63,747 bases of DNA from Bacillota bacterium (GCA_023409735.1 JAEYRB010000009.1:1-63747), one strand, 5' to 3'. Numbered from the stretch's first letter, positions 8,965 to 17,551 are shown. The notes: a model not told the origin generated them from the sequence alone. Program-made: numbers and translations.

Positions 8965-10830
8965 ATGAACAAAAAGGAAATTTCAGGCAACACACAGTCG
9001 TTAAAGGAATCTGTGCTGTCAGAGCTCAGTGCTCTGTTTGAATTATCAACCGATAGCGGCAGCTTTTTACCTGATGAGCTGCTCGTCAGGACAGCTGAGC
9101 TTTCATGTCGCATTAATCGGGAAATAGCTATATATATTAACCGAAGGGGAAAAATACTTGATATAGCCATTGGTGACAGTAATACGGTGACGCTGCCACA
9201 GATAGACATGCGCAGGAGTAGGGATAAACTAACAGGTATACGCTGCATACATACACATCCAAATGGTGATTCAATGCTTTCAGCAGTAGACATAAATTCT
9301 TTGCTTGTAATGAATATGGATGCCATGGTGGCTGCAGGCGTGCTCAACGGAGAAGTAAAGGGCATTACTGCAGCAATTCCGAAGAAGCCAGCAGAAAGAA
9401 CTGTCTCTGAGAAGAATAACTTAATTGATGCTGAAAACAGCACAGATGTTTTTTCAGGGGCAGATATATTTGGGCCATTTACTAATTGCGCTCAAATGGA
9501 TTTCCTTTTTGAAAGGATACTCGATCTGGAAAAGGATTATTCAGGCAGGCGTATTGAAGAACAGGTGAATAGCAGCAGAGAAAAGGCAATACTGACAGGC
9601 CTTGAGCTTACTTCCGGGGATAGAAAGCCGTATTTGTATAATGAGAGTGAAAAATCACTGGAGGAGCTAGGCGAGCTTGCGCATACAGCTGGGCTTGTGG
9701 TGCTGGAGAAGGTGCTTCAGAGGAAGCAGACAATAGATGCCGCCTTTTATATAGGAAGAGGAAAAATTGAACAGCTAAGCCTGATGCTTCAGGCACTTGG
9801 GGCAAATACACTGGTGTTTGATGATGAGCTCTCAGGTGCCCAAATACGGAACATAGAGGAAATGACAGGCGCAAAAGTATTGGATCGTACGATGCTAATA
9901 CTTGACATATTTGCTCAACGCGCAAGGTCTAGGGAGGGAAATCTGCAGGTTGAGCTTGCACAGCTCAAATACAGGCTACCTCGGTTGATGGGGCTTGGCG
10001 GCCAGCTATCAAGGCTTGGTGGAGGTATCGGTACCAGAGGTCCCGGGGAAAAAAAGCTGGAGGTTGACAGGAGGCACATCAGAAGAAGAATAAACGCTCT
10101 TGAAGTTGATTTATCAAATATTTCGAAGAGAAGAGAGATCTCCAGAGAAAATAGGAAAAGTAACGCTGTGCCTGCAGCAGCTTTGGTTGGATATACGAAT
10201 TCTGGCAAATCAACGCTTTTAAACAGGCTGTGCAACTCCGATGTCATAGCAGAAGACAAGCTTTTTGCGACATTGGACCCTACGGTAAGGCAGCTTGATC
10301 TGCCGGATAATAAAAAGGCACTGCTTGTTGACACTGTTGGCTTTATAAGAAAGCTGCCGCATGAACTGGTAGAAGCCTTTAAATCGACCCTTGAGGAAGC
10401 ACTATCAGCTGATTTGCTGCTGCATGTGGTTGATATATCGGATGAGGAGGCGGAAACCCACGTAGCTGTTGTAGAAAATCTCCTAGGGAGCCTTGGAGCG
10501 GATAATAAACCGGTGATTATGGTCCTAAACAAAACAGATAAGCTTGCAGGAGGGGATTTCAGAACTATATATGGTAATAATAAGACTATTGAGGTTTCTG
10601 CACTTAGCGGGTATGGCATACCGGAGCTGTTATCTGCAATAGCTGCAGAATTACAGCCGTTGGAGGAGGAAATGACTGTCAATGTACCTTATAATGAAGG
10701 CTGGGTAATACCCTATCTTCACCAGAATGGGAAAGTAGTAAGTCTGGAGTATCTGGAGGAGGGCATAAGGGCAAGGGTAAAGATAAAAAGAGTATATGCA
10801 GAAAGAATACGGAATTATGTAATATCATGA
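8965..10830 (+). CDS. hflX: GTPase HflX with N-terminal RadC-like JAMM-motif region
   Basis: Ribosome-associated GTPase thought to split stalled or stressed ribosomes. The protein is 621 residues from the ATG at 8965. Residues about 210-400 form the HflX N-domain, with the glycine-rich block GLGGQLSRLGGGIGTRGPGE. The G-domain follows, with VGYTNSGKST (G1), DTVGFI (G3) and LNKTD (G4). Before these, about 180 residues contain IHTHPNGDSMLSAVD with H96, H98, S106 and D109, and an upstream E53. This is the spacing of the JAMM metal site in RadC. The upstream TTG at 8962 is a less likely start. Confidence 0.9.
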   Translation: MNKKEISGNTQSLKESVLSELSALFELSTDSGSFLPDELLVRTAELSCRINREIAIYINRRGKILDIAIGDSNTVTLPQIDMRRSRDKLTGIRCIHTHPNGDSMLSAVDINSLLVMNMDAMVAAGVLNGEVKGITAAIPKKPAERTVSEKNNLIDAENSTDVFSGADIFGPFTNCAQMDFLFERILDLEKDYSGRRIEEQVNSSREKAILTGLELTSGDRKPYLYNESEKSLEELGELAHTAGLVVLEKVLQRKQTIDAAFYIGRGKIEQLSLMLQALGANTLVFDDELSGAQIRNIEEMTGAKVLDRTMLILDIFAQRARSREGNLQVELAQLKYRLPRLMGLGGQLSRLGGGIGTRGPGEKKLEVDRRHIRRRINALEVDLSNISKRREISRENRKSNAVPAAALVGYTNSGKSTLLNRLCNSDVIAEDKLFATLDPTVRQLDLPDNKKALLVDTVGFIRKLPHELVEAFKSTLEEALSADLLLHVVDISDEEAETHVAVVENLLGSLGADNKPVIMVLNKTDKLAGGDFRTIYGNNKTIEVSALSGYGIPELLSAIAAELQPLEEEMTVNVPYNEGWVIPYLHQNGKVVSLEYLEEGIRARVKIKRVYAERIRNYVIS

Positions 10831-10984
10831 TGAGTAATGCAAATAAAACCTAAATATATTATTTATTTATCGTTATTGAAAGTTGAATATTTTATTGAAA
10901 TAGGATATCATTATTATATAAATAACGGAGATGTTCCATAGCTTGAAAATGGTACGGATCCGAGTGAAAGGAAGGGACCTTAAT

Positions 10985-11410
10985 ATGTTAGTCAGAAACT
11001 GTGCGGGGGGCATTGTCTTCTGCGGAAGCAAGGTTTTTCTACTCAAAAACGAGAAAGAAGAATGGGTATTTCCAAAGGGCGTCATTCGAAGCGGAGAATT
11101 ACCGAATGAAGTAGCGCTCAAGAGAGTAAAGATCGAAACTGACATAGCTTCAGAAATCATTTCAACAGCAGGGCACACCAATTATGAGTTCTTTTCCGTA
11201 ACACGTCAGAAACCGGTATGTAATAAAATAATCTGGTATATTATGAAATCAAACAATCTATATTACAATGTAACCGATAAGGAAAAATTTATTGATGCTG
11301 GCTATTTTGAGGTCGATGAGGCCATGAAGATGGTAACATATAGTCAGGACAAGGCTTTATTGAATCTTTCCTACAAAATGTATAAGAAAATTACATCAGT
11401 AGCTGTTTAA
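10985..11410 (+). CDS. Nudix-fold protein with degenerate Nudix box
   Basis: Protein of 141 residues with the Nudix fold pattern NCAGGIVFCGSKVFLLKN, then EEWVFPKGVI. The start at 10985 is chosen because GGAAGGGA precedes it at good spacing; the longer in-frame ATG at 10931 lacks one. The Nudix box spans residues 32-54. Its first Gly and Glu are kept, but the R-E-x-x-E-E core reads K-R-V-K-I-E and the Gly is Asp. Two metal-binding glutamates are therefore missing, and hydrolase activity is doubtful. A sensory or binding role is an inference. It is followed by a perfect 19-bp inverted repeat. Confidence 0.75.
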   Translation: MLVRNCAGGIVFCGSKVFLLKNEKEEWVFPKGVIRSGELPNEVALKRVKIETDIASEIISTAGHTNYEFFSVTRQKPVCNKIIWYIMKSNNLYYNVTDKEKFIDAGYFEVDEAMKMVTYSQDKALLNLSYKMYKKITSVAV

Positions 11411-11496
11411 ATAAAAACCATTGGTATTAGGTCAAAAGTATTAGTAAAGAGGCTGAAAGTTAATAACTGTATAATAACGAAATTATTTTAATTATT

Positions 11497-11536
11497 ATCA
11501 TAAATGATAGCGGGTCAACCCGCTATCATTTATGAT
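11497..11536. terminator. perfect 19-bp inverted repeat, probable terminator or operator
   Basis: Arms 11497-11515 and 11518-11536 are exact reverse complements separated by two bases. The core is AGCGGGTCAACCCGCT. No strong T-run follows. The site lies 87 bases behind the Nudix gene and about 190 before yigZ, so it may end the first transcript or bind a dimeric regulator. Confidence 0.55.
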
Positions 11537-11725
11537 ATAACGAGACATGAGTTATATTTGTATCGTCTTGTTATATCATATTTGTATTGCTGTGCGGTAT
11601 TTTCTGCAATTTTCAGTGAGGCCGAAAACGCACATGACAAATATCATTAAAACAAAGTTTTCATTATATTGGGGACATTTGACGTCCATCTATACTTGTA
11701 TCTAATGAATTCTAAAGGAGCATAT

Positions 11726-12361
11726 ATGCGTAAGGAGTATCTTACAATATCGAAGGAAGCACAGGCAGAAATTGAAGAGAAAAAATCAAGGTTTATTGCT
11801 ACCGCCAGGCCTGTGACGAGCGAAGAAGAGGCCTATGAATTCATTAACGGTCTAAAATCCAAGTATTGGAATGCTACGCATAACGTTTATGCTTATTTTA
11901 TTTGCAATGAAAATGTACAACGGAAATTCAGTGATGACGGCGAGCCTTCCGGTACTGCCGGACTTCCTGCATTGGATGCGATCAAAAAGCTTGGTGTGGA
12001 GGATGCAGCTGTAGTAATAACCCGCTATTTTGGTGGTACCCTGCTTGGCGCTTCAGGCCTGGTGAGGGCATATGGAAAGGCTGCTGCCATGGGGATCGAA
12101 GCAGCAGGAATTGTTAAGCAGCAGCTTTGTGTGGAAGCAATTATAGCTTTGGACTACACTTTTCTTGGAAAGGTGCAGGCATTCTTAGCTGCAATGAGAT
12201 ATAAGGTAAAGGATATAGTTTATGCACAGAATGTTGAGATCCATATATTTATTCCTGTTGATGAATATGACACCTTCTGTGCAAAGCTGACTGAAGCTAC
12301 GAATGCTCGGGTATTTGTGACTTCAGGAAATAAAGCATACATTACTGTACCGGTATATTAA
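11726..12361 (+). CDS. YigZ/IMPACT family protein
   Basis: Member of the UPF0029/YigZ family related to eukaryotic IMPACT. Its bacterial role is unclear, with links to translation or proline-peptide metabolism. The protein is 211 residues from the ATG at 11726, which has AAAGGAG six bases upstream. The N-terminal IMPACT domain (residues 1-125) has KKSRFIA, ATHNVYAY, FSDDGEPSGTAGLP and VVITRYFGGTLLGASGLVRAY; the C-terminal DUF1949-like domain covers about 140-210. The order and length match the family. It is monocistronic and ends at a clear stem-loop. Confidence 0.9.
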   Translation: MRKEYLTISKEAQAEIEEKKSRFIATARPVTSEEEAYEFINGLKSKYWNATHNVYAYFICNENVQRKFSDDGEPSGTAGLPALDAIKKLGVEDAAVVITRYFGGTLLGASGLVRAYGKAAAMGIEAAGIVKQQLCVEAIIALDYTFLGKVQAFLAAMRYKVKDIVYAQNVEIHIFIPVDEYDTFCAKLTEATNARVFVTSGNKAYITVPVY

Positions 12362-12399
12362 GCCATACCGGCATGCCTTGCTCAAACTCAACAGTAGTA

Positions 12400-12430
12400 A
12401 GAAAATGTTTCTGAAATCGAAACATTTTCT
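12400..12430. terminator. bidirectional stem-loop terminator between yigZ and histidine kinase
   Basis: A perfect 12-bp stem, AGAAAATGTTTC with GAAACATTTTCT, has a seven-base loop. The A-run and T-run at its two feet allow it to serve both convergent genes. Confidence 0.75.
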
Positions 12431-12488
12431 TTGAACCATTATGTTATAATAACAGCAAACATATAGCCTGCCTTATAAAACACAGCTT

Positions 12489-13418
12489 TCAGGAAGCAAA
12501 TTTGTGAAGGCTTGAAAATTCTATTTTTGCAGCTTCCTTGATCCGGGAAAAATATTCTTCATAATTGAATTTCCTCATATCAGCACCTTCCTGAGTTACC
12601 GGAAGATTAATTGAGAATCTTGAGCCGTGACCGGGTTCGCTGCTGACTTTAATGCTGCCTTTATGAAGGTCTATATATGATTTTACAAGAGAGAGGCCTA
12701 TGCCGCTTCCGTTACCCTCTATCAAAGGCTTGGTTCCTGATTGCTTATACCTGTTGAAAATTTCCTCCTGCATAGCTGATGGGATCCCTAATCCTGTATC
12801 ATCTACTGTAATATTGGCAGTGCCGCCGTTATTAAAAATAGATACGACTATTGTACCGCCGGACTCCGTAAACTTTATAGAATTGGACAGGAGATTTAGT
12901 ATAATGCGCTCGACCTTATCAATATCAACGCTGGCAAAAACAGCATCGCCGTCATTTTTGAAGATTAGGTCAATGCTACGCTGTGCTGCATATGGAAAGA
13001 CTGAGTTTACAATCTCTTCCATAAGGAGGCTGAGATTGCAGTACACAGCATTCAATTTCAGGTATCCTGTTTCTGCCTTTGACATTTCTAAAAGGTTGTT
13101 AGTAAGCCTCAGTAGTCTGTAACAGTTGTACTTAATGAGTGCCAGATCCTTTGAGTACCCTTTGTCGTCATCAGATGGTATGCTTTTTTTCATTTCCATA
13201 AGCTGAATAGCCCCAAGAATAACACTCAAAGGCGTTTTGAGTTCGTGTAACATATTTGATAGAAAATCAGTATGCTCTTCATTCTCTTTCTGTACAGCTT
13301 TAATATAGGAGTTCAAGTCTGATCTGCATTTCCTATAAAGCTGAAAAAATACCACAGAGAGAGCTAAAAAAAACACCATGAATATGATAGTAATCTTAAG
13401 AACATTAGCATAATTCAT
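12489..13418 (-). CDS. orphan sensor histidine kinase
   Basis: Membrane-tethered histidine kinase of 309 residues. One N-terminal transmembrane helix (about 7-27) leads straight into a short coiled coil and the HisKA domain with phospho-acceptor His58 in LHELKTPLSV. The HATPase domain has LNLLSNSIKFT (N box), VDDTGLGIP (G1) and GNGSGIGLSLVKS (G2). There is no extracellular sensor domain and no adjacent response regulator, so it may sense through the membrane or a partner, like the sporulation-type kinases. A GGGTGGGG ribosome site precedes the ATG. The partner and signal are unknown. Confidence 0.88.
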   Translation of the reverse strand: MNYANVLKITIIFMVFFLALSVVFFQLYRKCRSDLNSYIKAVQKENEEHTDFLSNMLHELKTPLSVILGAIQLMEMKKSIPSDDDKGYSKDLALIKYNCYRLLRLTNNLLEMSKAETGYLKLNAVYCNLSLLMEEIVNSVFPYAAQRSIDLIFKNDGDAVFASVDIDKVERIILNLLSNSIKFTESGGTIVVSIFNNGGTANITVDDTGLGIPSAMQEEIFNRYKQSGTKPLIEGNGSGIGLSLVKSYIDLHKGSIKVSSEPGHGSRFSINLPVTQEGADMRKFNYEEYFSRIKEAAKIEFSSLHKFAS

Positions 13419-13596
13419 GTTAACCCCACCCTTTATCTTTAATTAAGCATGTGGTATTATATATACTGTTAAATGGCCGTATGTGTTTAAGCACATAAAT
13501 ACCATAAAACACCATAAATATTTTACATAAGTATTCATTACTTGTAAATACATTTTCCGAAATACGGAAATAAAGCTTGCTATTGGAGGTATATAT

Positions 13597-14343
13597 ATGT
13601 CGGGCCACTCAAAATGGGCAAATATTAAAGTAAAAAAGGGAAAATCGGATGCACAGAGAGGAAAAGCATTCACAAAATTAGGAAGAGAAATTGCCATAGC
13701 TGTTAAAATGGGAGGACCAAATCCTGATGGTAATTCAAAGCTAAGAGATGTTATCGCAAAAGCTAAGGCGGCCAATGTTCCTAATGATAATATTGCCAGA
13801 AGTATAAAAAAAGCATCAGGCGAGGGCAATGAGGCTGTGTATGAAGAAATAACATATGAGGGCTACGGACCGGGCGGGGTAGCTGTTATAGTAAACACAG
13901 CTACTGACAATCGTAACAGGACAGCCGGAGACATTAGGCACTTTTTTGATAAATTCGGTGGTAATCTCGGACAGAATGGCAGTGTGTCATTTATGTTCAA
14001 TAAAAAGGGCTTAATTCTGATAGAGAATGATGGCAGCATTTCCGAGGATAATCTTATGATGGAGGCTTTGGAAGCCGGCGCCGAGGACTTTAACACTGAA
14101 AATGAATATTTTGAAATTACCACCGATCCCAATGATTTTTCAAATGTCAGAGAAGCGCTGGAGAAGAAGGGTTATAGCTTTGCAGAGGCTGAGGTGTCAA
14201 TGATACCTACAGTAATGACAAAGCTTACCGATCCTAAGCAGATCGAGCAAATGGATAAGCTTATCGAGAATCTCGAGGATCTGGATGACGTGCAGGATGT
14301 CTACCACAATTGGGAGCAGGACGAGGAACCTGACGAGGAGTAG
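13597..14343 (+). CDS. yebC: YebC/PmpR family protein
   Basis: YebC-family protein of 248 residues. Older work calls these transcription regulators; more recent work links YebC-type proteins to translation of polyproline stretches. The family signature MSGHSKWANIKVKKGKSDAQ opens the protein, followed by EEITYEGYGPGGVAV and a C-terminal domain ending in an acidic tail (DEEPDEE). A GGAGG site precedes the ATG. The ynzC-like gene begins 16 bases after the stop codon, so the two form an operon. Confidence 0.95.
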   Translation: MSGHSKWANIKVKKGKSDAQRGKAFTKLGREIAIAVKMGGPNPDGNSKLRDVIAKAKAANVPNDNIARSIKKASGEGNEAVYEEITYEGYGPGGVAVIVNTATDNRNRTAGDIRHFFDKFGGNLGQNGSVSFMFNKKGLILIENDGSISEDNLMMEALEAGAEDFNTENEYFEITTDPNDFSNVREALEKKGYSFAEAEVSMIPTVMTKLTDPKQIEQMDKLIENLEDLDDVQDVYHNWEQDEEPDEE

Positions 14344-14359
14344 ATAAGGCGAAATTTAT

Positions 14360-14563
14360 ATGGAAAAAGCTAAAATTGATAGAATAAATGAACTTGCAAG
14401 AAAATCCAAGACCGGAGAGCTTACTGAAAATGAAAAGGCTGAGCAGAAAACGCTGCGTGAGGAGTATATAAAGGAATACAGGTCTATGCTCAAGGGTATG
14501 CTGGATAATACTGTTATTCAGCGTCCTGACGGAAAACGTGAGCCGTTGAAGCGCAGGCATTGA
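14360..14563 (+). CDS. DUF896 (YnzC-like) small protein
   Basis: Small basic protein of 67 residues of the DUF896 family. It has two helices with the signature KIDRINELARKSKTGELTEN followed by KTLREEYIKEYR. Members fold as a helical hairpin, and the function is unproven; the B. subtilis neighbours of this family are linked to the SOS response. It lies 16 bases behind yebC and is probably co-transcribed with it. Its transcript likely ends at the repeat hairpin near 14757-14790. Confidence 0.85.
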   Translation: MEKAKIDRINELARKSKTGELTENEKAEQKTLREEYIKEYRSMLKGMLDNTVIQRPDGKREPLKRRH

Positions 14564-14671
14564 GGCTAAGTGTAAATAGGTTGGACAACCCTGCGGCAGA
14601 ATAAATTGACTCTTTATCAGTAGTTGGTACGGGCCTTTTATAAAATGTAATGTCCCATGAAAGAATTAATA

Positions 14672-14795
14672 ATAAATAGATGCAAGATGTTACTGCCCTT
14701 GATTAAATTATCAAGGGTAGTTTTATTAATGGCGTTTACCGAAGGGATATAGTGAAAAGTCGAGGGAGATTCGATACCCCGAGACTTTTATTTAT
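14672..14795 (+). repeat. dispersed terminator-like element, long form copy 1
   Basis: The core (about 14728-14795) reads ATTAATGGCGTTTACCGA, then AAAAGTCGAGGG, loop, CCCCGAGACTTTTA. It is preceded by about 50 bases (AGATGCAAGATGTTACTG and AAATTATCAAGGGTAG) that recur ahead of the copy at 15232. The two copies together flank the 79-residue orphan gene. The hairpin and T-run would terminate the yebC transcript. Confidence 0.8.
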
Positions 14796-14959
14796 ATGAG
14801 TATCATGCAAAGGCAAAACATGTACCACAACTATGTTCTGTCACAAAACAAGGTTTAGAAAAGGGGAGCTTAAGGTTTTATTATGAAGGAAAAAGTAAAT
14901 ATTTTTTATTCTGTATATGCCTCTTCACTTCCGCATATTTATATATGGGGGTGGACAGG

Positions 14960-15196
14960 ATGTATAAAGGAAAAGAAAGTGAGCATAGCAGGGCTGACTT
15001 TTTGAAGAATGAAAAGATATTAATGGAATACGAATTAGAAAAAGCTAGGGAATTAGCACGGGCAGATGCAATCATTGAATTCAAAAATGTTAGAAGAAAA
15101 AACTTAATTTTGCTTCAAGATAAATTTATTTTTTCTGGTGCTCCGTATATTATTCTTACCTGTTTAACTATCATAGTTACTGTTTTAACAAGGTAG
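14960..15196 (+). CDS. hypothetical small protein with C-terminal membrane anchor
   Basis: Not recognised. The protein has 78 residues from the ATG at 14960, preferred because GGGGGTGG lies just upstream; an in-frame ATG at 14945 is possible. The first 55 residues are highly charged and helical, with repeated E, R, A and K, and the last 20 (YIILTCLTIIVTVLT) form one transmembrane helix, giving a tail-anchored topology. It sits alone between two long-form copies of the dispersed repeat, which hints that the gene and repeats arrived or were duplicated together. Confidence 0.6.
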   Translation: MYKGKESEHSRADFLKNEKILMEYELEKARELARADAIIEFKNVRRKNLILLQDKFIFSGAPYIILTCLTIIVTVLTR

Positions 15197-15231
15197 ATTC
15201 TTTTTTCTCATAATAGTATTGAATTTACAAA

Positions 15232-15340
15232 TAATAGATGCAAGATATTGCTATTCTTGACTAAATTATCAAGGGTAGTTTTATTTATGGCGTTGACTGA
15301 ATGGCTATAAAAAAAGTCAAGGAGTGATCGATGTCCTTCA
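15232..15340 (+). repeat. dispersed terminator-like element, long form copy 2
   Basis: The leader ATAGATGCAAGATATTGCTA and AAATTATCAAGGGTAG matches the start of the 14672 copy. The core GGCGTTGACTGAATGGCTAT and AAAAAGTCAAGGAG is followed by a diverged right arm (GATCGATGTCCTTCA), so the hairpin is partly lost. This looks like a decayed copy. Confidence 0.75.
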
Positions 15341-15452
15341 CAAGCTGCATGTACCTAGTTTATCCTCTGTTCTCTATACGGACATAATATCTAGTATGCG
15401 ATTCCTGAACCTCTTGCTGTAAATGCCGCTATAGTTGAAGACAATAAGAATA

Positions 15453-16157
15453 TCATTTCCACGGCCGTTTCTTCTGTAACCATCCATTTTCGCACCAGTA
15501 ATTATAGTCACCTGACATTGGGGTAGACGAGATATCCTGGGCCTTCATATTCATGCGCATCATCATGAACATGAATTTTGTTACAAATCTTGTTCGAACC
15601 TCACCTTTTCTCATGACCCTGTCTGCCAAATTCTGCGCTTTTGCAGTAATTTTTTCTTTCCTTTTTTCTTCAATGTCTGCCCATGAGACAGCCTGAGAAC
15701 GTACTCCCAGGGTTTGTATGTAGGGTACACCGCAGTAAAACAGGCATGTTTTGATGTCCTTAATAGCTGATTTCATTCCTGCTCCGGCAGCAGTTGACAC
15801 AATTACTGCTTTTTTATGGAACATATAGCTCTTTGGTCTATGCGGCATCCAGTTTATAAAGTTAAGATCAATATAGCTCTTCATTGGCGCAGATGCCCTT
15901 AGACAGTAAGTTGGCGTTGTGAAGATCAGCACTTCCGCTTCCTTTACTGCATCCTCAATCCTGCTCTTTTCATCATAATATGGGCATTTTTTTTCGTCAC
16001 TGAGACACTGATAACAGCCAAGACAAAAGTGATTCAGGTCTCGCGGCAGATAGAATTCTGTGATTTCAGATCCTTCGGCAGCTCTTTGTGCAATAATTCT
16101 ACCGATATGATAGGAACTTCCTTTATGATTCTGCCCATTGATCATAACTACCTTCAT
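15453..16157 (-). CDS. NADPH-dependent FMN reductase / flavodoxin-fold protein
   Basis: Flavin-dependent oxidoreductase of 234 residues. The N-terminus KVVMINGQNHKGSS is the FMN phosphate-binding loop of the NADPH-dependent FMN reductase group, and FTTPTYCLRASAPMK is the second flavin contact. Residues FCLGCYQCLSDEKKCPYYDE (about 44-63) give the Cys-rich insert seen in clostridial iron-sulfur flavoprotein relatives, which may bind a cluster. The C-terminal 60 residues are basic and Met-rich. The ATG at 16157 has AGAGG upstream. It is monocistronic on the minus strand. Confidence 0.8.
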   Translation of the reverse strand: MKVVMINGQNHKGSSYHIGRIIAQRAAEGSEITEFYLPRDLNHFCLGCYQCLSDEKKCPYYDEKSRIEDAVKEAEVLIFTTPTYCLRASAPMKSYIDLNFINWMPHRPKSYMFHKKAVIVSTAAGAGMKSAIKDIKTCLFYCGVPYIQTLGVRSQAVSWADIEEKRKEKITAKAQNLADRVMRKGEVRTRFVTKFMFMMMRMNMKAQDISSTPMSGDYNYWCENGWLQKKRPWK

Positions 16158-16317
16158 ATAAGAACATACCTCTTAATCACAAAAAGTATTATTTATAAAC
16201 ATTTAAAATGCAATATGTATTAATACATATTGTACACTGATAGTAATAAACTGTGAATATTAAATTTAATAAGTGGCTTTGCAAAATGTTTCACTCTGTG
16301 AAACAAATATTATACAT

Positions 16318-16596
16318 CTATAACCCTTTCGACAGTGATTTAATTTTCACCCTTCTTTTTAATGCAAGCAGCCGATCAAGATCATCAAGCGTTTCAATAT
16401 TATGCTCGCGGCAGCATTTTGTGCAAACAGAGCGGCTTCCGTTATACCCCGGGCTTATTGACACAGCTTTGTGTATTCTGAAGAGGGGGCGCAGCTTCTT
16501 CTTGAGGCACAAAGAGCACTGTGGAAATAGTTCCGGATAAAAGAGAACAAGTAAAATTGATACAAATGCGATAGCTAAAAAAAGCCAGTCTTGCAT
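16318..16596 (-). CDS. small membrane protein with Cys pairs, unknown
   Basis: Not recognised. The start is the ATG at 16596, because GAGGTG serves as its ribosome site; the GTG inside that site is not a start. The 92-residue protein has an N-terminal transmembrane helix (about 5-25, WLFLAIAFVSILLVLF) followed by a basic soluble part. Two Cys pairs, QCSLC and VCTKCC, could form a small zinc finger or disulfides. The final 30 residues are an amphipathic helix rich in L, D and R. It lies between the flavoprotein and the SASP gene on the same strand. Confidence 0.6.
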   Translation of the reverse strand: MQDWLFLAIAFVSILLVLFYPELFPQCSLCLKKKLRPLFRIHKAVSISPGYNGSRSVCTKCCREHNIETLDDLDRLLALKRRVKIKSLSKGL

Positions 16597-16740
16597 ATAA
16601 AACACCTCATTCTAATGCTATTAGAAGTAAATGAAAAATATGACGAGGAGCTCGGTCATAAAAATATTACGAGTCATAGCATTAAAACTTTTGAATAATA
16701 ACAAGCATTAATATTCTTAAAAGCTAGGTAAAATGTATAA

Positions 16741-16774
16741 CAAAAGGGCTGCCGAGAGAACGACAGCCCTTTTG
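16741..16774. terminator. terminator of the SASP gene
   Basis: CAAAAGGGCTG and CAGCCCTTTTG form an 11-bp stem with a 12-base loop, 28 bases beyond the SASP stop codon on the minus strand. Confidence 0.75.
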
Positions 16775-16802
16775 TTTAATTCAATAATTCAGTAGACCTG
16801 AA

Positions 16803-16991
16803 TTACTTCTTTTCGTACGGATAGTTGTTACCAGTATAGGATTCGAAAACTTTCTTTACGATGTTTCCGCCTATCTTACCAGCGTCTCTTGATGCGAGGT
16901 CGCCATTGTAACCCTGCTTAAGGTTTACGCCAACCTGATTGGCTATTTCATACTTCATGTTTTCAAACGAGGTTTTGCTTCTGTTTGACAT
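16803..16991 (-). CDS. alpha/beta-type small acid-soluble spore protein
   Basis: Minor-groove-binding protein that coats and protects spore DNA and is degraded at germination. It has 62 residues with the conserved family pattern KYEIANQVGVNLKQGYNGDL and RDAGKIGGNIVKK; the GPR protease site region around E14-IA is intact. AGGAGGGA lies seven bases before the ATG. It is monocistronic with its own terminator; expression in the forespore under sigma-G is expected from family knowledge. It establishes that the organism makes endospores. Confidence 0.95.
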   Translation of the reverse strand: MSNRSKTSFENMKYEIANQVGVNLKQGYNGDLASRDAGKIGGNIVKKVFESYTGNNYPYEKK

Positions 16992-17097
16992 ATAGTTCCC
17001 TCCTCCTTTTATCTCGCTGCGAATATTTTATTTAGCAGCGTACCCTTATGATTTGCTAAAATGAATTCTTTTATTACGGTAATTACTACTATGAGAG

Positions 17098-17331
17098 TTA
17101 CTCTCTTGCATTTGCCGGGCTTTCCCTAAACAGCAGTGTTATTGAATATAATCCTGCAATTCCTACAAGGCTGAAAATGATTCTGCTGAATACTGAAGGG
17201 TTTCCTGCAAATAAATTGCCACCAAATATCGCTGTCACAAGATCATAGTGGAATATTCCAACAAGCAGCCAATCCAATGCTCCGATGATTACTAGAATTA
17301 ATGCAAGCCTATCTAGCGGTGTCCTATTCAT
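17098..17331 (-). CDS. DUF378 family membrane protein
   Basis: Protein of 77 residues with two transmembrane helices (about 9-30 and 46-68). The DUF378 signature LVIIGALDWLLVGIF and FSRIIFSLVGIAGLYSI is clear. The family is small, widespread in Gram-positive bacteria and of unknown function. The ATG at 17331 follows AGGAGATG. The next gene upstream on this strand is the 55-residue Cys protein, 52 bases away, so they may share a transcript. Confidence 0.88.
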   Translation of the reverse strand: MNRTPLDRLALILVIIGALDWLLVGIFHYDLVTAIFGGNLFAGNPSVFSRIIFSLVGIAGLYSITLLFRESPANARE

Positions 17332-17383
17332 TTAAGCATCTCCTTTCTTATTTGATTATTCTATTATTTCCTTCGGGTTTAGA

Positions 17384-17551
17384 TTAATTCGCGGGTTGAT
17401 TTTCTAAGAGAACCATGTTCTTCTTAGAGACCCTTTCCTCAAAAAAAACGCAATCTGTCTTGGCAGATAACGAATTCTGAGAAGGATTATCCAGCATGCA
17501 TTTCCCATCCTGTTGATGTATGCAGTTTGATGAACAATTGATAGTTGTCAT
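17384..17551 (-). CDS. 55-residue Cys-motif protein
   Basis: Short gene with an excellent AGGAGGG ribosome site 5-6 bases before the ATG at 17551. The protein starts MTTINCSSNCIHQQDGKCML, giving C6, C10 and C18, with a fourth at C34 in TDCVFFEE. This C-x3-C-x7-C pattern followed by a single downstream Cys occurs in tiny clostridial proteins that databases mislabel as hydroxymyristoyl-ACP dehydratase; a metal-binding role is more plausible, but this is inference. It is read on the minus strand ahead of DUF378. Confidence 0.65.
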   Translation of the reverse strand: MTTINCSSNCIHQQDGKCMLDNPSQNSLSAKTDCVFFEERVSKKNMVLLENQPAN

